Assembly: GCA_936440205.1 (NCBI GenBank)
Contig: OW387147.1
Coordinates: 27,367,629-27,431,628, forward strand
DNA from: Lepidonotus clava
Taxonomy: Eukaryota > Annelida > Polychaeta > Phyllodocida > Polynoidae
Direction of reading: 5' to 3'
DNA length: 64,000 bases
In this document: positions 37,099-48,024 of the stretch, one piece after another
How positions within the stretch are numbered: position 1 is the stretch's first letter
How the letters are laid out: each line of letters opens with the position of its first letter
Program-made: the position numbers and the translations under genes
Notes under the pieces: generated by a model
What the model was told of the DNA's origin: nothing
The model's input: only the letters and a program-made list of their open reading frames with translations
Databases searched by the model: none

Positions 37099-37125
37099 CC
37101 GATGAAGGCCCTAACGGGTCGAAAC
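37099..37125 (+). ncRNA. Hammerhead-ribozyme-like core, probably a relic
   Basis: CCGATGAA is followed by a 5-bp stem (GGCCC / GGGTC, one G-U pair) with a TAAC loop and then GAAAC. This is the CUGANGA - stem II - GAAA arrangement of hammerhead ribozymes, which are known from Penelope-like retroelements. The conserved U of CUGAUGA is C here, so activity is doubtful. Stems I and III are not clear. Such CTGATGAAG...GAAAC strings are also frequent in invertebrate retroelement tails, so a Penelope-type terminal fragment is the most economical reading. Confidence 0.35.
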
Positions 37126-37293
37126 ATGTCGATTCGCTGCTATTAAAGACCAACCAGTCTGCAAAAACGTCATTGGATTCGGTGTGTTATAACATCTTCA
37201 TTCAAAGAGCTCTCTTTTAATTGTACAGTGCTATTACACACATTAATGTGAAGTAAATTGTTTATTTTTGCAATATGAGCCATATATGTGAAG

Positions 37294-37391
37294 GTAAACC
37301 GCCGCGGAGACGGAGGTTATGCTATATATACCTCCGAGGCGTTAGCCGAGGAGGTATATATAGCATAAGCTCCATCTCCAAGGCGGTTTAC
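37294..37391. repeat. 98-bp long inverted repeat (hairpin)
   Basis: Two arms of about 47 bp pair across a GTTA centre. The outer ends are GTAAACCGCC and GGCGGTTTAC, and the inner core is TTATGCTATATATACCTCC and its complement. Only about seven positions mismatch by eye. It may be a foldback MITE or a palindromic regulatory or structured-RNA element. No obvious target-site duplication was identified. Confidence 0.8.
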
Positions 37392-37456
37392 AATCTTATA
37401 CTACGTCCCATACCATAAGATACATATTTTGAGGTGGTCAGAACCATTATGAGAAA

Positions 37457-37458
<2 letters not shown>

Positions 37459-37489
<31 letters not shown>
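37459..37489. repeat. (AT)n microsatellite
   Basis: A pure AT dinucleotide run of about 31 bp, immediately followed by TAGTAGGCCTACTAGGACTACTAG, itself a mixture of short palindromes. Confidence 0.95.
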
Positions 37490-37492
<3 letters not shown>

Positions 37493-37564
37493 GGCCTACT
37501 AGGACTACTAGTACCCTTAGTTTAGTATAAGTTCTGCACATACACCGACCAAGGATTTCAATAG

Positions 37565-37700
37565 TACAGTGGATAGGGTGACGGACTCACATGCAAGGGG
37601 TCCGGGGTACGAATCCCATGAGGTATGAGTTTCCTTTTTCTGTGTTTTAAGGGAATGTCGTCCCATTGTATTTTGAGGTCCTTATGTTTAAAATTACTCT
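37565..37700 (+). repeat. tRNA-derived SINE fragment (Arg-like head)
   Basis: CAGTGGATAGG (37567-37577) matches the RNA polymerase III A box except at its first base. GGTACGAATCC (37606-37616) matches the B box with one mismatch. The spacing is about 28 bp. The head resembles an arginine-type tRNA but does not fold as an intact tRNA. A short non-tRNA body follows. Confidence 0.5.
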
Positions 37701-37849
37701 TACTGAAATGTTAAGAAAACTATTGTACAAGCACTTCATTATTGTTCTTTCAAATCCCTGAATCTTATTCAAAAGAAATGTTTGTGTACTATCACATTAA
37801 TAGGCCTACACTGAATAAACCAGATGTCAGATATGGCATTGAACACCTG

Positions 37850-37925
37850 CCTCAATAGGGTAGTGGTTAGGCTCTGGGACTCCCAAACATAATGTCAATG
37901 GTTCGATCCTGGGCTGTGCAAAATC
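37850..37925 (+). repeat. tRNA-derived SINE fragment, second head
   Basis: TAGTGGTTAGG (37861-37871) fits the A box with one mismatch and GGTTCGATCC (37900-37909) is a perfect B box. The T-stem does not pair well, so a functional tRNA is unlikely. The sequence differs from the heads at 37.57 and 42.27 kb, so it is a separate family or a diverged copy. Confidence 0.5.
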
Positions 37926-37978
37926 TAGACTGAAACTTTTCAAAATTGACATAAAGAATTGGGTAAATTCCTCACATA

Positions 37979-38070
37979 TCCTCCTGCGGAGGTTTACCAA
38001 ATAAACCTCCTCCGGAGGTTTATCAAATAACTTCCGCCGGAGGTTTACCTGTGCTAGTAAACCTCCTAGA
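37979..38070. repeat. Tandem palindromes of the TAAACCTCC...GGAGGTTTA type
   Basis: Three palindromic units, each CCTCC or a close variant followed by GGAGGTTTA, are separated by CCAAA- or TCAAA-type linkers. They end with a lone TAAACCTCC half at about 38058. The array could fold into several alternative cruciforms. Its GGTAAACC-type ends resemble those of the 37294-37391 hairpin, but a common origin is uncertain. Confidence 0.7.
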
Positions 38071-41000
38071 GTGGTCAAAGAGAAGAGGTTACGTTCAGAA
38101 ACCAACTGGCTGAACAATAGAGTCAAGGGACGGGAGTAGTATAAGTGATACTAAACCGACTCAAAAGATCAAAAAGTTAATTTTGGTTAGCAGCACTATT
38201 CTTGGCGCAAAATAATTCGGAGGTTTGAATGTGATTAAGCACAGGGGAAAATCTAATTGCTGTGTCTTCATTATGAATGACTTCCCAGACATTATAACTG
38301 CTGATGCTAGACAGCACGCGTCCCTGGCCATCCACCAATCATTCGAAATGTCTTAATATTACATTCAAAGACACTAAATAAGGTCTCTGAGTCCCAGTTA
38401 TAATTACCACACCATTACTGAAGACGCTCAAGTAAAGTTAATCTGATAAATTAAGAAACGTTAATAAAGTGAATTGGGATCAGATTAAAAGTAATTTCTT
38501 CTGGATTTTATCCGAAGGAAACCGTGCAAATCCCATGGTTCTCATCATCAATTATTAGTTTACTTGGAATTTAATATGAAGGATCAGTCTTTGGTTCAAT
38601 ACATAGAGCTTTATGAACTTATCAAGGGTTAGAGATGTGAGAAGTTCTAATACTGATGTTGTTTCTTTATAGAATCAAGGCCTGCTTTCTGTCGGGCATT
38701 TTTCCTTAACCTGTGCCATGTTATAGACGATATTGAGAAATGTGGAACACATCCGGATGATTAGATAGAAAATTGTTTTTTCACCAATGATAATTAACTT
38801 ACTCAATTTCTATATATCATGATCAACTTTCTGATGAGTATATTATAGTATTTACACAAGAAGAAACTGCTAAAATGGGGAGATTGTGCTTTGGTGCTAA
38901 GAACGTGTCTAACAGTGCGTTCCAATGTAATCTTGAGACAGTCATCATAGGCCCTGTAATTATATATTATACTTGGTTATAATATAATGTTAAGAGGTGT
39001 TAGCCCAAATGTCATCAAGAATTACATTTGTGATGAGATAAATATCACAAGATAAGATTTCCCTAAATCTAGATTAACGTTTGCTCCAAAATTGATCAAT
39101 CTTATCTGATCTTAACATTAACCTCGGGGTATCAATTATGCTGCTAGTTCGAATTATTATAATGAGGAAATTGCTCAATGTTACTGGACTCAACCATTTT
39201 AGTTGTTAATATCACATGACCTTAAAAGGACAAATCAGATGTTATGGATCTTCCTAGCTGCCTTTAAAAAGTGACTGTTGTTGGAAACTAAATCAGTGTC
39301 TTCTTTTGTGCTTAACTGTTAACACCTGCTTGCTATTCATTTGACTTCAGGATATAGCATTTCGAAGGAAGATGACACCCTAGGACATGCTCGGAAGTGA
39401 GCCTAGGGCCGGCTTTAACTTTTTTATCACTACACCTGAGGACAAGCCAAGCAGCAGGTTCAGAGGTTGTCCCTTACATGAGTTAAGCTCGATACGATAC
39501 TCAAAAAAATCAGATCAGATACTCAAATATATTATCCCATAAGAACACAAGATCCCAAGATCCCAATGACCCCCTTACCTTAACACGAGGCCTAGGCTAA
39601 AGCCAAAACCTGAGCTCCAACCCAACTCCAGAGCTTTACCTAGTAACTTTCCCCCAAGTTTTGATACACAGGTTAGGCGTTTACACTTTCTTTCACTTTT
39701 ATGTATAAAATATCAATCCATTTTTTGATAAAAAGAAAATGACCATTCAATGAGAACTACTAGAGAAAATAGATTTGCTTGAAGTTTAATATTAAACATG
39801 GCAACCACAACTCAATTTGAAAATAAAAGGAAAGAGTAACACCTTCTTTTTGAATTTGAAAATAATTATCAGATAGATACGACCTGAGCATCTATATACA
39901 TGAGAAGTATTATACATTCTCCAACGTACTAAGTGAATCAACCTTAGTCAGCTTTATAGATAAATCAAAGTGCTGGATCTACAGTAATTAGTTTTTACAA
40001 GATATACATCTTGCTGAGATGTGTTAATATAGAAACAACCTTGTCTATCTGTACCTTTTTATTTTTCCGTTAGTTATGACACAAACAGTCTTTGTTTGTG
40101 ACAGTCTACCATCCGTTAACTCTCCAGATTGGCCAACAAATAGGCGTAGTATGTCCGTTTTTACAGCTCTTGTTTACCACACTGTTGGCCTAATGACCAG
40201 ATGAGCTAATCCTGAGCAGCTCATGTAAATGGCAAACGTTGTGATGTCTGTTCTTCTTTTTGTATAGTTATGACGCCAGCAGCTTATTACTGATCTAAAT
40301 CAATAGTAAATTCTCTAACCTCTTCTTTGTAACAAACTCCATTTGCGTTGGTTCCTTTACCATCCCGTGTAGTTTTGTTTCACGGCTATACATAATCGTT
40401 GTGTTTTGAAACACTTGTGATTCAAGCTTTGATCGCCAATAGTATGATTTTCAGTAAAATATTATCACGCCTATAGATTACCTTCGTTGATGGGTCTATG
40501 CCAGTAAAGGAGGCTTTTATATGTACATAATTAAACCACTAACAAGGCCAATATTTCCCAGAGTTCGCCGAAGCCCAATTAGTCTGCTTCATTAAATTAT
40601 TTACTAATCCGAGGGTTGCAGCTTTATGCCAACAAAGCCTCCAGGGAAGAGAAGCATGCATGCAGAGCAAGTTGTAAGTAGGACACAACAAAAATAAATC
40701 CAAGTATCGAAGTAGTATTCCCTAATGGTTTAATTAATAATCAACAATTGCTGGCTGCAAATTGTTGATATTGCAAGAATGTTTTAATCCACTGAACTAT
40801 TCATTATTACTCTCATAATAAACTATCTGTTTCCAGAACCAACGCCCTCGATGTATCAAGTTTCATTTGACTCGGGAGTAAATAAACAAAAAATAACAGA
40901 AATCATTCACTTGATTGCTTTGTTATTATTATTTATCGGTCACCATTTAATATCGATACAGCCGTCTTCTTATCTGAAAACATTATTTTGGGTGGTTGAT

Positions 41001-42259
41001 AACCCAGTTACTAAAAACATTCAATCCTAATAAATTTGGCGAAGACTTGTGATTGAATGATTATTTGGATTCTCTTAATTATGGATCAATGATTGCTTGC
41101 ATTATTCATTTTCATCCTTTAGCCCCTAAACTGTCTCATTTGATAGGGGCCAAAACTGTAAAAAAATGATTATCTTAGTGTTTTACTATTACCCGAACCT
41201 AAGAACAAGGACGTGTTCAGATTAATTTAAATCTACACTGGTATAGTCATTCAAAAGTCCTGAATACAGATCATCTGTCAATTTCTTTCGACATTTCCAA
41301 CATCATCATAAAAATACCTTGAATATTTACTAGATATTTGATTTAAAGAGATGTGGTATTTTTAAAAGCTGAAATATTTCATCGAAGCTTTTCAAAAAAA
41401 ATCGAAACTGGCAATTAAGAGTTTATTTGAAAGCAGAGACGTTGTATTTATAATGTTTATAAAGACACTTTCTCATTCGGTAAACGTCAGCAGAACAATT
41501 AAAGGATAAAAAGTCTTATTTTAGCCCGTAAGGGCCATCAGATGACAATTACTTCCCTTATGGATTTATCGAACAGAAGTAGAAAATGGTTGTCATGTTT
41601 CTTTTTTAATTTGTAATTTCCCCGTTAGGAAGGCAAATTAAACCACAGAAATTAAGATGTGTGCATGGAAACACTAGCCAAGAATCATATTGAGTTCAGT
41701 TCTGATTAAAGATAGTCATAGTTCCTTATCTTAGCCCAGTTATTCTTGGTTTTGTACAAACATCGGTAAATTGAAGGGAGCCAAAAGCAATGTTGGGTCA
41801 ACATTTTTGCAAAATATATTCTATGGCCATAACCAAGGCCTGTGGTAAAATATAGACTTTGAACAAAGACTTAAGTTACATCAAAATACATTAAAACTTT
41901 TACCTGGTCAATTTTGGTGACCCACCGAATTGGTTTGTTTAAAAACATTGCTGTCTTCAGGCATAAATGACTGGAGTACTACAGAATTCAAATGAAGTTA
42001 TAGTTAGTTATTGCACCAATGGCTAAAGGTAGACTCTTGAAATATATATTTTATAGTCATTTAAGTTTGCAAAATTGTGTCATATTGTAACGTACCATTG
42101 CTTTTGGCTCTCTTTAAGCCATGGCAGGTAGGCTGCAGGGATTTAATTGATATTGTATATATTCTTCTATGTTCAAACATGGATTGCTTGTTATTTCCCA
42201 TACCTGCTCTATTATTCTCAATCATGTACGTTACCAGTTAATAATAGTCAGTAAATTAG
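38071..42259. other. AT-rich non-coding stretch with CNE-like character
   Basis: No gene is recognised and open frames are unusually scarce. Blocks such as 38.37-38.60 and 40.56-41.30 kb contain many TAAT/ATTA homeodomain-type cores and lack obvious repeats. This is the texture of conserved non-coding DNA around developmental genes, but conservation cannot be judged from one sequence. Confidence 0.4.
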
Positions 42260-42612
42260 GCATGTGGGGTGGTGAAGTGGTTAGAGTGTCTGCCCGTTGT
42301 GCGGGCGGCACGGGTTCAATCCTGGGCTGGGGTGAGCTGGCTACTGTACCCCTCTACATGTCTCCCAGTGGCAACAACTGGGTTATCAAAGGTCTCTGGT
42401 AGACCACGGTTGTTGTGTGTATGGCCCTGTCTATGGGACCAGGCACATTAAAGAATACCTGCCTCGGTAAATGTGTAGGAGAATGGTCTCTATCTTCTCA
42501 TAGATTTGATCATTCCATAGATACAATAATCCCAGACACAATTGTCAAACTCTGTTCTCGCCGTGATATGACCTTAGATGTTGCTACGGCGTTAAACCCC
42601 AATAACTAACCT
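42260..42612 (+). repeat. tRNA-derived SINE, about 350 bp
   Basis: The head has a perfect A box TGGTGAAGTGG (42270-42280) and a good B box GGTTCAATCC (42313-42322), spaced 32 bp apart as in tRNA genes. A G/C-rich anticodon-like stem (GCCCG / CGGGC) lies between them. A body of about 270 bp follows and ends with GCGTTAAACCCCAATAAC, a tail style seen in SINEs and LINE partners of aquatic animals. It is transcribed by RNA polymerase III and mobilised by a LINE in trans. Short open frames across it are not genes. Confidence 0.8.
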
Positions 42613-45332
42613 AGTCAGTATTTTAATACTAGTCTTATACCATTAGAAATATTCCCGCATCTGTAATTGCCAATAATGTGTGCTAAGCTGACACAAATAA
42701 ACCTTTTTATTCTCTTCAGATGATTATGACATATTCATGAATAGCAAATATTACTTTTAACAAAAAATACCCAGCATGATTAGCCTACACAGATGAGGAG
42801 GATTACAGCGCTGATATGCTAATCCAAATGACCCAGGTTTCGTTCCCAGCCAAGTTTTATGGATAGTGACCTTTTTTTTTATCGATTTTTTAAATGTAAA
42901 ACTCAAGCCTTCTGAGTGGTGGCCGGGACCCTGTTTAATATGAGCGCCCTACCCCTTTCTAAAATTTCTGGACCCGCCCCTCCGTGTAATGTGCATCATA
43001 CTTCTAGAGTATGCCACTACTAACCAAAGGCTGTAGATGTGTTGGATTATGTTCCCTATGCCAAAATATCCCCAATTCCTCTTCGGATTACTTAGAGCAT
43101 GCACTAACCCAGGAAATACTGGCCTCGCGTCGATAGATGGTAGTGTGATGTGTACTGCTGCATGATAATGTGGAAGGACTGCTAATTGGCTGAACATCAA
43201 AAATACCTAAAATAATATCAAAACAAATAGATATGGACAAGTACTCAGCGCATCAGTGCCTTAAGACACATCTCCTTTAGGCTTTGCCTTTGCTTGATTA
43301 AACCATGCATCGCAGGAAGTGATCCAAAAGCGGAAGATTTGCATGAGAGATGTAAAAAGAACTAATGCATTACGCATTTTGCGTTATTGTGTCTTAGTCC
43401 ATAAATGTTTACTATGTGTCCTTGTTACAACGACATTGTTTTTTTGTCTATGCTTGTCTACGTGACAAAAAGAATATACGTGCACTAGAACATTATGTGA
43501 TACCACGTACACAGTAAGCTTCAAATCCATATGTCTTTACACTGTTCTCATTAATTGACTCTGATAAAATCTTCATCTTGTAAAATTACCTTGCGAACAA
43601 GTTGTTTGTCGGAGTGGAGAAAAAGTTTCTTTTTTGACTTCACAGCCGGTCATTGACTCACTTTATCCTAACAGCTACAATTAAAGAGTGAAGCTTTTAA
43701 ACCTCAAGCTGTTGCCCTCTAGTTTCCAACCAACTACCTAGGCAGTTGAACCATTCGTACTCCAACGCCACCCTGCCTGTCGCTTCTACCAGTCAACTCC
43801 AATTCAAGTTCTCAGAGTACATTAACCAGGCAGACAGCCAGAACTGGAGTCATTTTTGCTAATTCAGCAAAAACGTAAATGCTGCAGTTGTGTTCCGCTT
43901 GACTGCCACTCTAGCAGGGTTTCTGGTTATTTGCTGGTGCCATATTGGAGGTACTATGAGGCACTCAGACTAATGGTGGCTGCGTTACTTTGCTTTTTTC
44001 TCTCGAAGTTCAGAAGCTGTAAAACAAAGCAAGACGCATAGTTGTTTTTAAATTAAATTAATGAAAATTAATTCAGCTAAATGCTGATATATATTGAGTG
44101 CTGATCTTTGATGTTCTAATGTTCAAGATCATGTCAAACTTCCCACTGTTCAGTTTCACATTTAAAGTAAATTGGGACATATTTTGCGTCCATAAATTTG
44201 CCAATGAGGACAGGGACGAACAAGCGGTACACCCCCCGCCCACCTGTGTTTTTCATTTCGGAATCGCCCAGACTGACGGTCGCTAACAACTCTGAAAGCA
44301 CGGAAGAACAAACCCTCCATTCCATGCTTTCACATCACATATTTATAAGTATCGAAAACTATGTGTTTTCTTTATGTACGTGAAGCTATAAATTGATAAA
44401 GTAAAAGGAAAACACTTGGTCATTTGCTTAAATATTACAAGTAAGACTCAGTTATAACAATATCATTTCACCTTTATACTCTATTTTGGCTGTTGATACA
44501 CAATTTAGTTTATCATTTTCGGAGTTTTGATTTGAATGAGGCCGCCTTTGCATTTCTGTAAAATAGAATTCATAATGGAACATCTAACTCAAAACTTAAT
44601 AATATCATGTCAGGTGTTGTTTAGCAGCCATCTCTCCCCCCGAATGATGGTCTTATTTCTCACCTTTTCACTCTGTTTTGTCTTTCTCATTTCTCATTTC
44701 ATCGTATTCACCTTTTCACTGTGTTCAACCCGCCCGTGCTTTTCTATAAAACGTCCGTCCTGTTTTTCCTAACCGCAGGTCTGAATTTGATTCTTTTTAC
44801 TGATTTATTTTGTTGTTGAAATAATTATATAGTTAATTTACAACAAAAGTTAAGAGGAAAGGAAAACAAGTTCTTGCTATCCGTGTATTTGTCTAGAAAA
44901 TAGCTTATCCCTAGGTAATTTGCGCGTTGTGCTGTCGGTGGTATTATGTTTCCTCATCTGACTTTCACATTTCAGATTTAATGCACCTGAATTTGCCTTG
45001 TCAGTATTGTGTGACATTCAATTCTATAACATCCCCTTTTAATATATTAGGTTTTATTTCGAAGTATGACAAATCCGACAGCACTCCAGAGGAGCTTAAC
45101 TTTGGAGCAACTATGAATCCTCTGAGTGCAATAGTTAGAGATAAATGTAGAAGACTCCTAAATGTTAAAGGACCGGTTCACACTTTAAATCCTATCACAA
45201 CTACCTGTAAAATGATTTCTGAGATATGTTTAAGTGGTCAAGGTTTACTTGTTGAACGGTAGCGTCAGTAGCTCTGGAGGCTTCAAAGATAAAGTTATTA
45301 AGCGAGAATAGATGATATCTAAGAATAATAAT
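42613..45332. other. Non-coding stretch
   Basis: No gene is recognised. A weak tRNA-like string with GGTTTCGTTCCC lies near 42.79-42.86 kb. A somewhat CpG-richer patch at 44.1-44.33 kb has open frames in several frames and no identifiable domain. Confidence 0.45.
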
Positions 45333-45745
45333 TGTGACCAGCCGAGGGGAAAGGGTACTCTGTGCGGGATTTGACATTAAAGTGATGTTGTAGAGCATGA
45401 CATTAGCTTTAAAATGATATCAAGCATGTGCAAATCCAATAATCATTAAGGAAGTTGTGGGCCCTTAAACCTAATACTCTCAGGGTCCTGGAAAATGAGG
45501 AAATGCTTAATTTTCTTGTACTATTTTATTGAGATTTTGCATAAATTATCATTAATTATCATAATTGTGAGTAAATATTCAAAAACCAAATTTTATTTAT
45601 TATTTTTGAACGAAAAGTGATAAATGTATTCCATTTTCAATGTAGAGACCAGAAAATTATAGTTTCTCATAGTAAATACAATTTTAGGAAAATCTCGTGA
45701 ATTTTAGTTTCCATGGCAACCAAATAGAATGAATTCAGTGAATTA

Positions 45746-45816
45746 CCATATTAAAACATTCCATTGACATTCCAAATATGGAAAGATTCCTTCATGATGG
45801 AATGTTTTAAGTATGG
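45746..45816. repeat. 71-nt hairpin inside the left arm of the composite element
   Basis: CCATATTAAAACATTCCAT pairs with ATGGAATGTTTTAAGTATGG with one bulged base. GAATTCA / TGAATTC flank it symmetrically outside. The stem length would suit a small-RNA precursor, but its place in repetitive DNA makes a foldback repeat more likely. Confidence 0.55.
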
Positions 45817-45926
45817 GAAATGAATTCTACACAAAAAGTTGGTTTAAGAGTAAATTATCACTATTTTTCATAAACCTACTCATAACTCCTTAAATATTAG
45901 GTTTAGGATGGCAAATATAGGGTGAC

Positions 45927-46094
45927 AGGTCTTTTGCCCCCCAGACCTTTGCCCCCCGGACTTTTGCCCCCTGGACTTTTGCCCCCTGGACTTTTGCCCC
46001 CTGGTTATTTGCCCCCCAGGCCTTTTGCCCCCCGGTCTTTTGCCCCCTGGACTTTTGCCCCCTAGGACTTTTGCCCCCCGGTCTTTTGCCCCCC
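45927..46094. repeat. 15-bp minisatellite, left array (TTTTGCCCCCCGGAC)n
   Basis: About 11 units run in the orientation CTTTTGCCCCC-tggac on the plus strand. Because the unit is 15 bp, the minus strand is open throughout and spells repeated GAKVR / GQKTG pentapeptides. This is not a gene. Confidence 0.95.
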
Positions 46095-46258
46095 ATATTA
46101 TGGTTTGAGGTTCTGTTGATCATTAATTTTGTTCAGTCTGGTTCGAGAAAGGATCAGGTGGTCTTTTGGTTTAAAATCAGAATTCTAAGACAAATTTGAA
46201 CCTTTTTCATTTTCTATTTGGGCTGCCATGTGAGCAGTTCTGGTGCCCCTGAGCACCA

Positions 46259-46716
46259 GGCCTGCCAAGTGTACGGTATTTGCCAGTACTGTACCATTTT
46301 TTGACTCTGTTGTACCTCAAAGGTACAGAAATGTACCATTTTTCTAGTCAAAAAAATAATTTTTAAACCCCACTTAAAATATAGATAAAGGACACACTTT
46401 TGGCAAATCTATAAAATCACAATAAATTAATAGGCCTACAATATTTCTAAATCTCCCACCGGTGGATCCAGGAATTTTGAAAAGGGATACCCCGCGGTAT
46501 TAGAATATTTTTTGCTAAATGACTTTTTGGCCAAATACTCCGTTAAACAGCAAAATTTTCTGGAAAAGAGGAAGGGCACCTGCCCTACCCCCACCCCCCT
46601 GCAGGAGTGGATCCAACGGGGGGGGGGGGGGGGATGAAAGGGTACTGTTTTTTGCCAAAAGTACCGTATTTTGCAGACCTTTGTACCAGGGTCGGATGGT
46701 CAAATGTTGGCAGGCC
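46259..46716. mobile_element. Nested 458-bp element with GGCCTGCCAA inverted ends
   Basis: GGCCTGCCAA at 46259-46268 and TTGGCAGGCC at 46707-46716 form perfect 10-bp inverted ends. Just inside, both sides carry related GTACGGTA / TACCGTA and GTACCATT-like strings in opposite orientation. It lies between the two minisatellite arrays. The ends are reminiscent of small hAT-type MITEs, but no 8-bp target duplication is visible, so the family is a guess. Confidence 0.5.
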
Positions 46717-46901
46717 CTTTATTTATGTATTTATTCAATTATTTATAAATAAATTTTCTATATTTGTGTATCTAAATTTCTGTCTTTTTTTAATTTATTC
46801 CTAATGAACTTGTTGATATCAGGTGTCATATAAACTTACAACAATTCTACCAAAATATATAATGTAGCCTAGGCTTGTTTGATTTTAGTTCTAACATTGA
46901 T

Positions 46902-47039
46902 CAGGGGGCAAAAGTCCAGGGGGCAAAAGACTGGGGGGCAAAAGGCCTGGGGGGCAAATGACCGGGGGGCAAAAGTCCAGGGGGCAAAAGTCCGGGGGGC
47001 AAAGGTCCGGGGGACAAAGGTCCGGGGGGCAAAAGACCT
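46902..47039. repeat. 15-bp minisatellite, right array (GGGGGCAAAAGTCCR)n
   Basis: About nine units are present as the reverse complement of the left array. The pentapeptide order read here on the plus strand (GQKSR, GQKTG, GQKAW, GAN, GAKVQ, GAKVR, GAKDL) follows the same order as the left array on the minus strand. That indicates duplication of the whole array rather than independent expansion. Confidence 0.93.
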
Positions 47040-47090
47040 AGAACCCAAATATAGAAACCTCGGAGTACCCTTTCCCCTCAGCTGGTCACA

Positions 47091-48024
47091 TATTATTTAT
47101 TGAGTTTATAGGATGCAGACAAATTCATCTTGTTGCCAAAGTGTTTTGGTACCTTTGGTCAAACAAAAGTACGTTGAGTGGATACCATTTCTATACTTGT
47201 TTGTTGGCTGGGAGATCCTAGAGAGGAGTAAAAGTATTTTCAACACGCTTTACTTGAAGCAACATCAAGATGAGGAAATCTTCAAAAGTCTTTCTGAAAA
47301 ATAGGCATACAGTGAAGATAAGGGAATTGGGACATTTCTTATATCTGTTATAAATATTAATTACATTATCCAAAGTGCGTAATGGCACTTGACTGTATTG
47401 TTAATATGTTGAAGCAAATAAAATTATGGTAACAAACCATGAACTTTGACATGGTATTGTCTTGACATTTAGAATCGATAAGGGGTCCCGGGTTTGGATT
47501 TATATCATTTCCCATAGCGGCGGAACTATATTCAGTATAAAGACCATAGTATAAAGTTCACCTGCTGTTGGTCTTGCGATTCGGGGATCAGCCAGCACCT
47601 TATCCTTGTGCCCAGGCACAAAAGCACACAAGGAATGGGGATAGGGGGGTTCCAGAGGGTTGGCTGTATAGTATCTTGAAGGAGAGGATTGAAGGGGAAA
47701 GGAGAACAAGAGAGCAGAGTATGTGCCTTATGTGGGACTTCTATTGGGCAACTATGACGCTGACAGGGGAAGCACAATCAGTGCCTTTGCCGGTCTTAGT
47801 AGGGTGGTACCGTATTGGCCTGGTGTCCAACATTTGGTTCCCCATGCCAATCTTGCACTGTACCATTATCATAGTCTAGTTGTTCTTTTAGCCAGAATCT
47901 GCCTAAGTCCAATCATTGATGGTAATCAGCATAACTGAACTGTATAGGCATGATGCTCGTGACTCGTGATCAGCTATCTCTATGTCATCTAAGTTCTTAG
48001 TAGGTGATGCAAGAAAGAAGTTGG
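47091..48024. other. Non-coding stretch
   Basis: No gene is recognised. Open frames on both strands between 47.5 and 47.94 kb overlap each other and have no known domain. The GC content is slightly higher there. Confidence 0.4.

Larger units (their letters stand above)
45333..47090. mobile_element. Composite element with long inverted repeats containing minisatellite arrays
   Basis: The ends form inverted repeats of TGTGACCAGC[C/T]GAGGGG followed by AAAGGGTACTC (45333-45360 and 47063-47090). Inside each end lies a 15-bp minisatellite array in opposite orientation (45927-46094 and 46902-47039), preceded on each side by a similar short lead-in. The left end has about 540 bp more between its tip and its array than the right end, which suggests a secondary insertion on the left or loss on the right. 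A smaller element sits in the middle. No transposase is present and no clear target duplication was found, so the superfamily is unassigned. Confidence 0.65.

Noticed and set aside
37861-37909. Functional tRNA gene
   Set aside because: A and B boxes are present but the T-stem and acceptor stem do not pair. A SINE head fits better.
42780-42862. Further tRNA-like SINE head with GGTTTCGTTCCC
   Set aside because: The B box has several mismatches and no clear A box lies at the right distance.
45890-47103. GAKVR / GQKTG pentapeptide repeat proteins
   Set aside because: The 15-bp unit keeps any frame open. The pattern follows from the DNA repeat and has no start or promoter support.
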